Origin: Actinomycetota bacterium
GTDB taxonomy: Bacteria > Actinomycetota > Acidimicrobiia > Acidimicrobiales > Ilumatobacteraceae
DNA length: 62,963 bases
NCBI GenBank assembly: GCA_009703055.1
Contig: WLGW01000002.1
Span: 1-62,963 of the forward strand
Direction: 5' to 3'
Within the stretch, counting starts at the first letter, position 1; each line of letters begins with the position of its first letter. The notes below the pieces were generated by a model. It made no database searches and was not told where the DNA came from. It worked only from the letters and a program-made list of their open reading frames with translations. This document shows, piece by piece, positions 42,416 to 51,486 of this stretch. Both the position numbers and the translations under genes were made by a program.

Positions 42416-44524
42416 TTATGGGGTACGTGAGTACCAATCGACAAATTCAAAAGTTGCAGCATCGAGTAACGGCGCAATCAAAGAAGCAAAAGAGACCGTC
42501 ATATGGTTGTCGTCTCGGTACACCAGAACATTTCCCACAACTGTTGGACACGACGTCGCGATACAGAACCAGTTCCTTACCCACAGCACTTGTTGACCGG
42601 TTCGATCAAAATCAACCAACATCGCGTTCATATCATCGCGATATGCGACTCTGACACTTGGTGAGCATTGCTGAATGTTTGTATAGCTCCGGCTTAAGCA
42701 GGTGGGCACATTTTGACCCGGGTACGGAGTGTCTTCCATCAGAACTGGTTTGATTCCGCGGCTTTCAAGTTCTGTCACTGTCCCTTGCAGGCCTTCTCGC
42801 CATTCCTTCTGCCACATCGGTTTGCGTGTTGCAGCAGACAGCAATCTCTCAAAATGTGCGACAAACACAACTCGCACACCGTCGGCGACCATTTGATCAA
42901 GAACATTGCGTCGCCATGGCGCACATTCTTTGTACACCTTGCCGAGCACACTGCTAAAAGTAGGGATTTCTGCAGGAGGACATCCGCGCTTTGTGTAAGT
43001 AATGAGTTTCCAGTTGCGTTTGATTGCAACTTTCTCAAATGCCGGGAACCATTGAGCAGCGTGAGAGTCGCCATAAAGACCAACAACAACGGGTGAAGTT
43101 TCATTGCCGAAGACACATTTCTTCGGACGAATCGCAGAGAAACCTACATGGCAGTTGTTTCTGTAAATACTCGGCATATCGGACAATGCGCCTTGCAAAC
43201 TGGGCTCGAGATTGCCCGGCAGTCCTGTCATTGTCGCTGCTTCCACAATCGCTTGTACCGGCTCTCCCCGTGATGGAAGGTTGGGAGCAGTGGGCACCAA
43301 CGTGGTGGTCGTAGCGGCAAGTCCTGTAGGCAACGTTGTGTCGCCAATGACATTCGGAGTTGTCGCATCAGGACCCACCGACATTGCAGGCGGATTGTTG
43401 CGCGCTACGAGGCCTGCTCCGGCAACTAAGGCGATGATCGCAGTGGCCAGTGCAACCGCGCGAAGCCCTCGAAGCCTGATGTTGTAACGAATTGGATTTT
43501 CGATGAATCGGAACGAGAACTCCGAAAGTCCAAGAGCGATTGCAGTACATACCAATCCATCAATGACCGATAACTCACGATTGAAAGCTGCCGCAACAAC
43601 AATCAAGATTGGCCAGTGCCATAGATAAGCAGAATATGAGCGAGAGCCCAGCCATTGAAACGGCGACAGACGCAGAAGCGCAACAGGCGCCCACGATGTT
43701 GCGTTTCCACCACGGAGCACAACTGCTGTTGCTAACACTGGTGCCAAAGCCCATGGGCCAGGGAACCGTGTTCTTTCGTCAAACTGCACAACAGTCACAA
43801 TGATGCCGATCAACCCACACCATGCTGCGATTGCACTTGCAGAACGAGCCCACTTCATTGTCATCATCGGCACCACTGCAACGAGAGCACCCGCAGCAAG
43901 TTCAAACGCACGCGTATGCGGCGAGAAGAACGCCCATGGCTGAGATGAATCCATCATCCTCATGCAAAGAACAAAAGATGCAACTCCGACGACAGCAGAG
44001 AGCAATCCGATACGGACGCGCACATTGACTCGACCCGTTGCAGTTGCACCAAGACAGATCAGTGCAATGAGAACAGGCCACACCACATAAAACTGCTCTT
44101 CGACAGCCAGGCTCCAGTAATGCTGCAAAGGAGACGGTGGCAACGTTGATTGCAGATAGTCGGCGCCTCTGCTTGCGAAGACAAAGTTGGAAGAAAACGT
44201 TGCAACAGCCAGAACATCATTCGCAACAGAACGCAGACGAAGTGGCTCTAGCCAAATCCACGATGCACCAAGGGTTGCAACCGCAACGACGGCCGAAACG
44301 GGAAGAAGGCGTCGGACCCGACGGGCATAGAAGGATGAGAGAGAAATACCCCCACTGGATTCCTTCTCAGTAACCAATAAAGAGGTAATGAGGAACCCCG
44401 AGACCACAAAGAAGACATCAACGCCGACATAGCCACCCGCGAGGCCTGGGACCCCTGCGTGAAAGAGAAGGACGGCGAGAACCGCAATGGCGCGAAGGCC
44501 TTCTATGTCCGCTCGCCGTTGCAT
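42416..44524 (-). CDS. Acyltransferase-3 with SGNH domain (OafA-like)
   Basis: About 700 residues. The N-terminal half is an acyltransferase-3 membrane module (ADIEGLRAIAVLAVLLFHAG and PGLAGGYVGVDVFFVVSGFLIT), roughly ten helices. A linker rich in Pro/Thr follows, and the C-terminal half is an SGNH-type domain with VGLYGDSHAAQW. This architecture transfers acyl groups to surface sugars or peptidoglycan. The track starts at 44626; ATG 44524 (MQRRADIEGLRA) is the family start. The SGNH part has the nucleophile Ser in GDSH. Polymer target unknown. Confidence 0.9.
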   Translation of the reverse strand: MQRRADIEGLRAIAVLAVLLFHAGVPGLAGGYVGVDVFFVVSGFLITSLLVTEKESSGGISLSSFYARRVRRLLPVSAVVAVATLGASWIWLEPLRLRSVANDVLAVATFSSNFVFASRGADYLQSTLPPSPLQHYWSLAVEEQFYVVWPVLIALICLGATATGRVNVRVRIGLLSAVVGVASFVLCMRMMDSSQPWAFFSPHTRAFELAAGALVAVVPMMTMKWARSASAIAAWCGLIGIIVTVVQFDERTRFPGPWALAPVLATAVVLRGGNATSWAPVALLRLSPFQWLGSRSYSAYLWHWPILIVVAAAFNRELSVIDGLVCTAIALGLSEFSFRFIENPIRYNIRLRGLRAVALATAIIALVAGAGLVARNNPPAMSVGPDATTPNVIGDTTLPTGLAATTTTLVPTAPNLPSRGEPVQAIVEAATMTGLPGNLEPSLQGALSDMPSIYRNNCHVGFSAIRPKKCVFGNETSPVVVGLYGDSHAAQWFPAFEKVAIKRNWKLITYTKRGCPPAEIPTFSSVLGKVYKECAPWRRNVLDQMVADGVRVVFVAHFERLLSAATRKPMWQKEWREGLQGTVTELESRGIKPVLMEDTPYPGQNVPTCLSRSYTNIQQCSPSVRVAYRDDMNAMLVDFDRTGQQVLWVRNWFCIATSCPTVVGNVLVYRDDNHMTVSFASLIAPLLDAATFEFVDWYSRTP

Positions 44525-44592
44525 CCCTACGAGTATGGCTTGCCTGTTCACCCAAGATGAGCCACGAGTCACAGGGACTGTGTCACAGCGAT

Positions 44593-44618
44593 GGAACTTT
44601 TCCCTTCTTCTTGATGTC
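44593..44618 (+). promoter_or_regulatory. Candidate ECF-sigma promoter of the copper operon
   Basis: GGAAC (44593-44597) and TGTC (44615-44618) are 17 bases apart, the same layout as upstream of the metal ABC operon at 6.1 kb (GGAAC, N17, CGTC). It points into the SCO1 gene, whose operon encodes its own ECF sigma, so positive autoregulation is likely. Confidence 0.5.
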
Positions 44619-44633
44619 TTCATCAAGTTAGGT

Positions 44634-45251
44634 ATGAGAAATCTAAGACAAACAATTCTTGCTGTTCTGGCAATCAGCAGCCTGGCTCTCCCCCTTAGTG
44701 CATGCTCCCAAGAATCAACCTCATCTCTTCTCGGCTATGTACCACCTTCACAACTGAGTTCTTCTGGCGTCTCGGTAACGGAACAACCAGGAGGGAAAGC
44801 ATTCGAGTTAAAGGCTCAAGAAGGTGAAGTTCTCATTGTGTACTTCGGCTACACCAACTGCCCTGATGTCTGCCCCACGACATTGGTCGCCATTAAAAAT
44901 GCAAAGAAGAAGATTGGGGCACTTGCAGAGCGAGTTGATCTGGCCATGATCACCGTTGACCCTCAACGTGACACCGCCAATATTCTCCCCCGCTATCTCT
45001 CCTCATTCACCGATCGCTTTCACGCACTCATTCCCGCAAATGACGCAGAGTTGCGCTCTGCAGAAAATGCATTCGGAGCCACCTCCTCAGTCATAACAGT
45101 GGACGGGAAAATCGAAGTAGTCCATGGGGGCACGGCGTACCTCGTCGATGACACCGGCATGGTCGTCGTTCAATGGCCATTCGGGCTTGATTCGAATTCG
45201 ATGGCAAACGATCTCACAATTCTCCTCAATGAAAGGACACAAACAAAATGA
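44634..45251 (+). CDS. SCO1/SenC-family copper chaperone lipoprotein
   Basis: About 205 residues. A signal peptide with lipobox LPLSAC anchors it outside the membrane. The thioredoxin-like core has FGYTNCPDVCPTT (CxxxC, copper-binding Cys pair) and a distal His in VVHGGTAYLV. It delivers copper to the CuA site of cytochrome oxidase or acts as a redox sensor. The track ORF begins at 44487 inside the divergent acyltransferase region; ATG 44634 gives a proper signal peptide. Translationally coupled to the next gene (4 nt overlap). Confidence 0.92.
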   Translation: MRNLRQTILAVLAISSLALPLSACSQESTSSLLGYVPPSQLSSSGVSVTEQPGGKAFELKAQEGEVLIVYFGYTNCPDVCPTTLVAIKNAKKKIGALAERVDLAMITVDPQRDTANILPRYLSSFTDRFHALIPANDAELRSAENAFGATSSVITVDGKIEVVHGGTAYLVDDTGMVVVQWPFGLDSNSMANDLTILLNERTQTK

Positions 45252-45751
45252 AGAAGACAACAAAGGCCATTGTGGTCTCAGCGTTAAGCATTGTCAGCAT
45301 CAGCGGACTTGCAGCATGCGGTAGCGACACTGAGAGTGCCGACACCACCGTTGCTGCAAATTCCACTGCCCCTGCCACGCCAGAAATCACTGTCACTGGA
45401 CAGTGGGCACGTCAGAGCCCAATGGCGACCGACATGGGTGCTGCATACATGACAATCAATTCCAACGTCGACGATGAACTCGTCGGTGCAATGGTTGATA
45501 CATCTGTTGCCGAGATGACTCAGGTACACGAAACAATCATGGGCGAAGGCGACTCCATGAAGATGCAAGAAGTTAAGAAGATCGATGTCATTGCGGGAAC
45601 ACCAACAGAACTGAAAGCTGGCGGCTATCACGTGATGCTGATGAAATTGGTAAAGCCTCTTGAACTCGGCACTGAAATTTCCGTTACATTGAAATTTGCT
45701 AAGGCCGGTGACGTCGTTGTCACGGTTCCTATTCTGGAGGAAGCTCCTTAA
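45248..45751 (+). CDS. PCu(A)C copper-chaperone lipoprotein (DUF461)
   Basis: 167 residues. A lipobox (GLAAC) anchors it outside the membrane. The core has the copper-site pattern with Met and His in MTQVHETIM, MKM and GGYHVMLM, typical of PCu(A)C. It supplies Cu(I) to cytochrome oxidase together with SCO1. Start overlaps the SCO1 stop by 4 nt (ATGA). Next is the cupredoxin-like gene 2 nt downstream. Confidence 0.92.
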   Translation: MKKTTKAIVVSALSIVSISGLAACGSDTESADTTVAANSTAPATPEITVTGQWARQSPMATDMGAAYMTINSNVDDELVGAMVDTSVAEMTQVHETIMGEGDSMKMQEVKKIDVIAGTPTELKAGGYHVMLMKLVKPLELGTEISVTLKFAKAGDVVVTVPILEEAP

Positions 45752-45753
45752 AG

Positions 45754-46143
45754 ATGACTGATGAGGAAACCGTTGCCCCCAAGAAGGGCAGCAATGCAGG
45801 GATGATGACGGCGATACTTCTCGTCGTCCTCATCCCCCTCATCGTTTTTTTGGTCGTCATGATTCGACCAGACCCCACTACCTATCGCTTCACGATTGCT
45901 AACGGCACAAGAGCAACGATGGATGCAGGACAAACAGTCGCAAACCCACTCCCCCCTGCACTCACGGTCAAAGTGGGCGACTCCATTGAAGTCATCAACA
46001 ATGACACTGCGCCCCATACCTACGCTTTTTTGGTTCTGCGGCCCGGCGAAACTGGAAGGTATACCTTCAGAAACATCGGTGTGTTTAGTGGGACATGCAC
46101 TGTGGGCGACCATAAAGATGTGTCAATCACCGTTGTTGGGTGA
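45754..46143 (+). CDS. Membrane-anchored cupredoxin-like protein
   Basis: 129 residues. A short charged N-terminus and one transmembrane segment (about 16-36) precede a cupredoxin-like beta domain. The copper-type ligands are His in APHTYAF and Cys/His in GTCTVGDHKD. The usual axial Met is not visible: the position after the His is HKDVSITV. That would make an unusual or catalytically different copper site. Its place between PCu(A)C and the ECF genes ties it to copper handling. Unknown partner. Confidence 0.7.
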   Translation: MTDEETVAPKKGSNAGMMTAILLVVLIPLIVFLVVMIRPDPTTYRFTIANGTRATMDAGQTVANPLPPALTVKVGDSIEVINNDTAPHTYAFLVLRPGETGRYTFRNIGVFSGTCTVGDHKDVSITVVG

Positions 46144-46155
46144 CACACTGGAGGT

Positions 46156-46635
46156 GTGAGAAAGAAGAAGGAAGACTCCTTTGACGTCATGATGCGGGAA
46201 AACATCCGCAGCGTCACAGCGTTTGCTCTTTCCATCACATCGAATCCACACATTGCTGAAGAAGCTGTGCAGGAAACTTTTATTCGAGCATGGCGCTACT
46301 GGCCTACGTTCCGCCACGAGTCATCGGCAGTCTCATGGCTGATAACAATCTGTCGTCGTGTTGTCATCGACATGGCAAAGAAAAATCGTGTCCATGAGCA
46401 ACTGCCCGAGAATGTCATCGATATTCGCGACCACTTTGCATCCACAGCCATTTATGACATGGTGCGAGAACTTCCATTGCCACAACGTGAAGTAGTCGTT
46501 CTCTGTGCAGTGTTGGGCTTTGACTACGACTCAGCTGCCACTACGTTGAACATTCCCATCGGAACAGTTCGATCTCGCTTAGCGCGTGCCCGAGAACAGC
46601 TCGGTCGTCAACTCGATGAAGTGATTGCTATCTGA
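46156..46635 (+). CDS. ECF RNA polymerase sigma factor (copper module)
   Basis: 159-residue ECF sigma. Region 2: NPHIAEEAVQETFIRAWRYWPTF and WLITICRRVVIDMAKKN. Region 4: LPLPQREVVVLCAVLGFDYDSAATTLNIPIGTVRSRLARAR. The GTG start has GGAG upstream, which is a rare start here. It overlaps no gene, and the anti-sigma follows immediately (ATG 2 bases after the stop). By eye it resembles the sigma factor at 5.5 kb. It probably drives its own operon from the candidate promoter at 44.6 kb. Confidence 0.9.
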   Translation: MRKKKEDSFDVMMRENIRSVTAFALSITSNPHIAEEAVQETFIRAWRYWPTFRHESSAVSWLITICRRVVIDMAKKNRVHEQLPENVIDIRDHFASTAIYDMVRELPLPQREVVVLCAVLGFDYDSAATTLNIPIGTVRSRLARAREQLGRQLDEVIAI

Positions 46636-46636
46636 C

Positions 46637-47176
46637 ATGACACAAATACCATGCAAGCGTGCACGAGCACTTATTTTGCAGCCACTTGCAGACGCTCACG
46701 ATGTTGCAGTTGCTCGCCAGCATCTTCTTGAGTGCCCCCTTTGTGCATCAGACACCGCAGATGACATGGTCGAATCCATCAGTTCCCGTCTCGACATCCT
46801 TCGAGAACCTGGCGGGACACTTCGCATCAGTCTCCTCATCGTCGGAAGCCTCCAGGTCTTTCTTGCTTTGCCATGGATCTTTGGAGCCACACCACTGTGG
46901 GGACCACGATCAGACACCTCTGTTGCTCATCTCACTCGCGATGGCGTCATTGGCCTCGTTCTCGGACTTGCAGGAGCTGCAGTTGCCATCACTCCCCGAC
47001 TGGCCTATTTCGCCCTATCAATCTGTGGTCTCCTCGTGACCTTGCAGGCGGTTGCTTTCATCACCGACCGCGTAAACGGCACAGCCCACCCCGTTTTTGA
47101 GACGATTCACGTTCTTGCCGTCATCATCACGGTTCTTGTCGCAATCATCGCGTTCCCACGCCGTACTCGGCGGTAG
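46637..47176 (+). CDS. Membrane anti-sigma factor with ZAS motif (copper module)
   Basis: About 179 residues. The N-terminal domain has HLLECPLC (HxxxCxxC zinc anti-sigma motif), and four hydrophobic helices follow. The layout and blocks such as AHLTRDGVIGLVLGLAGAAVAITPR align by eye with the anti-sigma at 8.9 kb. The track uses a TTG at 46625; the ATG at 46637, right after the sigma stop, is better. It should hold the ECF sigma at the membrane, and the pair likely senses copper or redox state (inference). Confidence 0.78.
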   Translation: MTQIPCKRARALILQPLADAHDVAVARQHLLECPLCASDTADDMVESISSRLDILREPGGTLRISLLIVGSLQVFLALPWIFGATPLWGPRSDTSVAHLTRDGVIGLVLGLAGAAVAITPRLAYFALSICGLLVTLQAVAFITDRVNGTAHPVFETIHVLAVIITVLVAIIAFPRRTRR

Positions 47177-47241
47177 GTCAACGCCTCACATTCGTCTAGG
47201 GTTTGTCACACCATTTACTAAGACATTCTCAAGGAGTCACA

Positions 47242-48024
47242 ATGGCACGTAAAACCCGTGTGTTTGCAGCAATTGCAGCACTTTCACTCGTCGTCGCAGC
47301 TTGCGGCGGCAGCAGCGACACATCAGAAGGCGGGCTCGATCTCGTCAAAGACGGTGCACTCACTGTCTGTTCCGATGTTCCGTACGAACCCTTTGAATTC
47401 AAGGCAGAAGACGGCACCTACACCGGTTTCGACATGGACCTCATGCGAGCCATCGCCGAATTAAATGATCTGGAACTCGAAGTTTCAGAACAGGGATTTG
47501 ATGGCATCTGGTTGGCACCTGCTGCTGGCAAATGCGATGTGGTTGCATCTTCGATGACAATTACTGAACAGCGCACACAAGCAGCGGACTTCACCGACGG
47601 TTATTTTGATTCCTATCAATCACTTCTCGTACTCAACGAGAACAAGGACACGCTGAATTCAATTGAGTCGTTGACTGGAAAGACAATTGCAGTTCAAACC
47701 GGCACCACTGGCGAAGAGTACGCAAAGAAAAACGCACCTGAGGCAAAGATTCAGTCCTTCGACGAAGCATCTGCCATGTTCCTCGCTTTCGAGGCCGGAC
47801 AAGTTGATGCAATTCTGCAGGACTTCCCCATCAACGCATATCGTGCGGTGAAGCAGGGGACTTCAACTGTTTCCATTAAGTTCAACACCGAACCAGAACA
47901 GTACGGTTTCGCAGTACAAAAAGGTGATACCAATCTGCTGAAGATCCTGAACGAAGGTCTTGCAACTCTCAAGACAAATGGTTCATATGACTCAATCTTT
48001 GCCAAGTATTTCGGCAAGGATTAA
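47242..48024 (+). CDS. Polar amino-acid ABC transporter substrate-binding lipoprotein
   Basis: 260-residue SBP_bac_3 protein. The lipobox VVAACGG anchors it outside the membrane, then LTVCSDVPYEPFEF and GFDMDLMRAIAELNDLELE are the standard start of family 3. It captures a polar amino acid (Glu/Asp, Gln, His or Arg-type); exact ligand unresolved. The track starts 13 codons early; ATG 47242 has AAGGAG with proper spacing. The permease and ATPase follow in the same operon. Confidence 0.93.
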   Translation: MARKTRVFAAIAALSLVVAACGGSSDTSEGGLDLVKDGALTVCSDVPYEPFEFKAEDGTYTGFDMDLMRAIAELNDLELEVSEQGFDGIWLAPAAGKCDVVASSMTITEQRTQAADFTDGYFDSYQSLLVLNENKDTLNSIESLTGKTIAVQTGTTGEEYAKKNAPEAKIQSFDEASAMFLAFEAGQVDAILQDFPINAYRAVKQGTSTVSIKFNTEPEQYGFAVQKGDTNLLKILNEGLATLKTNGSYDSIFAKYFGKD

Positions 48025-48051
48025 CTCATCCTTCTAGGGACGGGAAGGGTC

Positions 48052-48843
48052 ATGGCACTTAGCAAGCGACAGCGAGCCACGTATGCGCGATACGCGATAT
48101 ACACGCTCAGCGTTCTTGCCGTTGCTGCTATGGCCCTTCTCGTTGACTGGACACGCCTTAGTAATGCGATGTTCAAATGGGAAATTGTTAAGGAACAGTT
48201 CCCCAGCATCCTCACGAGTGCAGCAAAAAACACCGTCGTCTTTACGATTCTTGGTTTTGCTGGTGGACTCTCGTTTGGTCTTCTCTTTGCGTTGATGCGT
48301 CTCAGCAGCATCCGCCCGTACCGGTGGATTGCTGCGACCTACATCGAAATCTTCCGAGGAATTCCACTCCTCGTCACCCTTCTTGCATTGGGTTTTGGCA
48401 TTCCCATCGCCACTGGCTGGCAATGGCCTAACCCTTACTTGCAGGGCGCCATTCCCCTTTCGCTCGTTGCAAGCGCGTACATGGCGGAAACCATTCGAGC
48501 AGGCATTGAAGCTGTGCCCAAAGGGCAAATGGAAGCCGCGCGCTCGCTGGGCATGTCGTACCCACGCGCCATGATCACCATCGTTATCCCACAAGCATTG
48601 CGCATCATTGTCCCGCCTCTCACTAATGAATTTGTTCTTCTGATTAAGGACACCTCACTCATTTCAGTTCTTGGTGTCACCGACGCAACGAGAGACCTTG
48701 CTCGTTTCGGACGCGATGGCGTCACAGATTCCGCTAACGCCACACCACTGATTGTTGCTGGCTTGGTGTATCTCGCAATGACACTTCCACTCACGCAATT
48801 GGTTGCATACATGGAACGTCGTGCGAAGGCGGTTGGCAAATGA
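48052..48843 (+). CDS. Polar amino-acid ABC transporter permease
   Basis: 263-residue HisM/GlnP-family permease. The family signature [20 protein letters not shown] is near residue 100, and the EAA loop appears as [24 protein letters not shown]. About five to six helices. GGGAAGGGTC before the ATG gives a good ribosome site. The 4-nt overlap with the ATPase gene shows one operon. As only one permease exists it probably forms a homodimer channel. Confidence 0.94.
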   Translation: MALSKRQRATYARYAIYTLSVLAVAAMALLVDWTRLSNAMFKWEIVKEQFPSILTSAAKNTVVFTILGFAGGLSFGLLFALMRLSSIRPYRWIAATYIEIFRGIPLLVTLLALGFGIPIATGWQWPNPYLQGAIPLSLVASAYMAETIRAGIEAVPKGQMEAARSLGMSYPRAMITIVIPQALRIIVPPLTNEFVLLIKDTSLISVLGVTDATRDLARFGRDGVTDSANATPLIVAGLVYLAMTLPLTQLVAYMERRAKAVGK

Positions 48844-49601
48844 GCAACGAAACCATTTTGATTGATGACTACGTCGTCAATATCAACGATCTCAATAAGT
48901 CCTTCGGATCCAATCATGTCTTGCGGGGAATTGATCTCCATGTGCAACGCGGTGAAGTCGTGTGCATCATCGGACCATCGGGTTCCGGCAAGAGCACATT
49001 GCTCCGTTGTATCAACATGCTCGAGCAACCATCAAGCGGCAACATTGTTGTTCTCGGACGTGAACTCACGCATATCGACTGCGATATTGACGAAGCTCGC
49101 ACCAGAATTGGCATGGTCTTCCAGCAATTCAATTTGTTCCCCCACATGACAGCACTCGAAAACATATGTGTTGCACAACGCAAGGTGCTCCGTCGTAGTA
49201 AAGCAGAAGCCGAGATGAAGGGCTTGCAATTGCTCGCACGTGTTGGCCTGACAGAGAAAGCCGATGCATATCCAGGACAACTGTCTGGTGGCCAGCAGCA
49301 ACGTGTGGCAATTGCTCGTGCACTTGCAATGGACCCCGATGTCATGTTGTTTGATGAAGCCACCAGTGCTCTTGACCCTGAACTTGTCGGCGATGTTCTC
49401 AACGTGATGAAAGCTCTTGCTGAGGACGGAATGACCATGTTGGTTGTGACACACGAGATGGGTTTTGCGTCAAATGTCGCGACTCGCGTGGTGTTCATGG
49501 ATGGTGGTGTCATTGTTGAACAAGGACCACCTTCACAGGTAATCAACGCGCCGCAAGAGGATCGCACCAAGTCCTTCCTGTCCAGCGTTCTCAACCACTA
49601 G
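48840..49601 (+). CDS. Polar amino-acid ABC transporter ATP-binding protein
   Basis: 253-residue GlnQ/HisP-type ATPase. Walker [10 protein letters not shown], signature [17 protein letters not shown], Walker [17 protein letters not shown], and the switch His in VVTHEMGF. It powers import by the preceding permease. The start overlaps the permease stop by 4 nt. Ends the operon about 25 nt before the DUF2786 gene. Confidence 0.95.
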   Translation: MSNETILIDDYVVNINDLNKSFGSNHVLRGIDLHVQRGEVVCIIGPSGSGKSTLLRCINMLEQPSSGNIVVLGRELTHIDCDIDEARTRIGMVFQQFNLFPHMTALENICVAQRKVLRRSKAEAEMKGLQLLARVGLTEKADAYPGQLSGGQQQRVAIARALAMDPDVMLFDEATSALDPELVGDVLNVMKALAEDGMTMLVVTHEMGFASNVATRVVFMDGGVIVEQGPPSQVINAPQEDRTKSFLSSVLNH

Positions 49602-49626
49602 ACACCCACTGCCTAATCTGCGCCCT

Positions 49627-50304
49627 ATGAGCACCCAGCGCGACAAAATCCAGGCACTTCTCACCCTCGCTCAACACCCCAACACCCCTCAGGCAGAAGC
49701 CGAAACTGCTCTTGCTCTGGCATCAAAACTGATGCAGAAACATGGCCTCTCCCATGATGATGTGGCTGATGCAAAAAAGCCCGAAGACACCGCCGTTGTC
49801 GTTCGTCGTTTTGCTGTGCACGGCCCATATCGAGTGCGTCGCCAAAACATCCTGTATGCAATCGGACTTGCTCATTCATGCGCCGGATACCGAGCAGATG
49901 ACGAAGACGGCGCGTGCATCGTTGTCTTCTATGGTCGCGATGCCGACATCACTGCTGCCTACACACTCTTTGGCGCAGCCGACATGATGGGTCTTCGCTT
50001 ATTGCCGAAGGGCGATCGCTCGTGGCGCACATCATGGTGGCAGGGTTTTCAGCGCGGAATCACCGAAGCACTTGCTGGGGCAAAGAAGGAATTCATTGCG
50101 GAGACACCCGGATCAGGCCTCGTACTCGCCGACCGTATGAAGCGCGCCGAATCTGAACTTCGTGCAAAAGGTCCTCGTCTCACCGGAGGCTATTCCTATT
50201 CCGACACATCTTCTGGCGCATACAGCAGCGGACACTCGGCTGGTCGCGGATTCTCCTCGGGCAGTCGTTCGTTCACCAGTGGAGTTCGCGGAGAAATCGG
50301 ATGA
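49627..50304 (+). CDS. DUF2786 domain protein
   Basis: 225 residues. The N-terminal DUF2786 unit (DKIQALLTLAQHPNTPQAEAETALALASKLMQKHGL) is followed by a second, alpha/beta region (VVFYGRDADITAAYTLFGAADMMG) and a Ser/Gly-rich tail (SDTSSGAYSSGHSAGRGF). Related phage and bacterial proteins have unknown roles. Its last codons overlap the start of the HExxH gene by 4 nt, so the two are probably one functional pair. No enzyme motif is seen. Confidence 0.78.
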   Translation: MSTQRDKIQALLTLAQHPNTPQAEAETALALASKLMQKHGLSHDDVADAKKPEDTAVVVRRFAVHGPYRVRRQNILYAIGLAHSCAGYRADDEDGACIVVFYGRDADITAAYTLFGAADMMGLRLLPKGDRSWRTSWWQGFQRGITEALAGAKKEFIAETPGSGLVLADRMKRAESELRAKGPRLTGGYSYSDTSSGAYSSGHSAGRGFSSGSRSFTSGVRGEIG

Positions 50305-50780
50305 CATCTCTGCAGCCCTTCATCGAGGCAGCACACACCCGAGCCGGCGACTACAGCCGTTGCACACCCGAGCAAGCACTTGTCTATGCATGCGAAGACG
50401 TAGTGGAACTTGAATTCGGCTCACGCGAAATTCCTTCCACCGATGCGGAAGCTCTTCTCAAAGAGATTTGCCACGCAGAAGATATTGAGATTCCCACCAT
50501 TCTCATCGCGCGCAAAAGTAAGTCTGCCCTTGCACTCACGTACATCGAAGAAAACGTCATCTGTATTCGTGGCAAGTCCACCACGATGTCCACCCTGTTG
50601 CATGAGCTTGCCCACGCCGTCGTGGGTGCGGAATCACACGGGGTTCTCTTTCGCGATGAACTCGCTCGTCTGGCCCGGAAGTACATCTCGGTCTCCTATG
50701 CAGCCCTTCTGCATGCGGTCTATTCGGGGGTCGGACTTGAAATGTCGCCCTGGCCGGCGACTGCCGCACGACGCAATTAA
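50301..50780 (+). CDS. Putative zinc metallopeptidase (HExxH)
   Basis: 159 residues with the zinc motif LLHELAHAVVG (HELAH) about residue 101, then SHGVLFRDELARLARKY, a SprT-like or DUF-type peptidase arrangement. The third ligand may be the His of ESHG. Coupled by 4-nt overlap to the DUF2786 gene. Cytoplasmic. The target is unknown; a role as a proteolytic partner for a substrate marked by the DUF2786 protein is speculation. Confidence 0.72.
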   Translation: MTSLQPFIEAAHTRAGDYSRCTPEQALVYACEDVVELEFGSREIPSTDAEALLKEICHAEDIEIPTILIARKSKSALALTYIEENVICIRGKSTTMSTLLHELAHAVVGAESHGVLFRDELARLARKYISVSYAALLHAVYSGVGLEMSPWPATAARRN

Positions 50781-50822
50781 GCAACGTTCACAGCCCCTTC
50801 TCATCAGTGGCAGACTTCGTGT

Positions 50823-51482
50823 ATGACCACTGCACCTTCCGCGGATGACCTCTACGCATTTCTCTCCACCACGCGCTCCATTCGACGCATCACCGACGCA
50901 CCTGTGAGTGATGAAGTGCTCAACCGAATCATGCAGGCCGCAGTGTGGGCGCCTAGTGGCGGTAATCGTCAGCCGTGGCGCATCATCGCTGTGCGTGACC
51001 GCACAATCAAAGAACGTATTGGCCGCCTGTACTCAGCAGAGTGGGACAAGTACGTGGAATACAACGTGTCCAAGTTTGAAGGCCATCCTCCCGCTGTTGT
51101 TGCACAGGTGCGCGAGGCATATACGGGTGGAACACGTCTCGCAGAAACATTGGCTGATGTTCCAGTGCTCGCAATGTTTATTCACGATCCGTCAGCGCTC
51201 TATGTCACCGACGCCGATCTCGGTCGCCATCCAGTTGTCGGAGGCGCATCGTTGTATCCCGCAGTGCAGAACTTTTTGCTTGCCGCACGCGCAGAAGGTT
51301 TAGGTGGCGTTCTCACCACGCTGGTCTGCAATAGAGAAACTGAATTACGAGACATTCTGAAGTTCCCCACCGGATGGGGTGTCCATGCGATGGTGCCCAT
51401 CGGTTATCCGCGCGGCAATCATGGCCCACTTACACGTGCATCAATGGAAGAGATGACATCCATCGATCAGTGGCGTGACTAG
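50823..51482 (+). CDS. Nitroreductase-family protein
   Basis: 219-residue FMN oxidoreductase. RSIRRITDAPVSDEVLNRI and AAVWAPSGGNRQPWRI at the N-terminus and a C-terminal AARAEGLGGVLTTLVC are typical. It reduces nitro compounds or acts on quinones with NAD(P)H. It differs from the 21 kb paralogue in length and active-site loops. Convergent with the sulfatase, 4 nt apart. Substrate unknown. Confidence 0.9.
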   Translation: MTTAPSADDLYAFLSTTRSIRRITDAPVSDEVLNRIMQAAVWAPSGGNRQPWRIIAVRDRTIKERIGRLYSAEWDKYVEYNVSKFEGHPPAVVAQVREAYTGGTRLAETLADVPVLAMFIHDPSALYVTDADLGRHPVVGGASLYPAVQNFLLAARAEGLGGVLTTLVCNRETELRDILKFPTGWGVHAMVPIGYPRGNHGPLTRASMEEMTSIDQWRD

Positions 51483-51486
51483 ATAA

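Noticed and set aside
44487-44633. N-terminal 49 residues of the track ORF for SCO1
   Set aside because: They overlap the acyltransferase start and give no signal peptide; ATG 44634 begins a normal lipoprotein.
47203-47241. N-terminal 13 residues of the track ORF for the amino-acid SBP
   Set aside because: They lie before the strong AAGGAG ribosome site, and ATG 47242 gives a normal signal peptide.
48034-48594. 186-residue - strand ORF over the permease gene
   Set aside because: Antisense to the ABC permease, whose signature loop is intact; translation has no recognisable domain.
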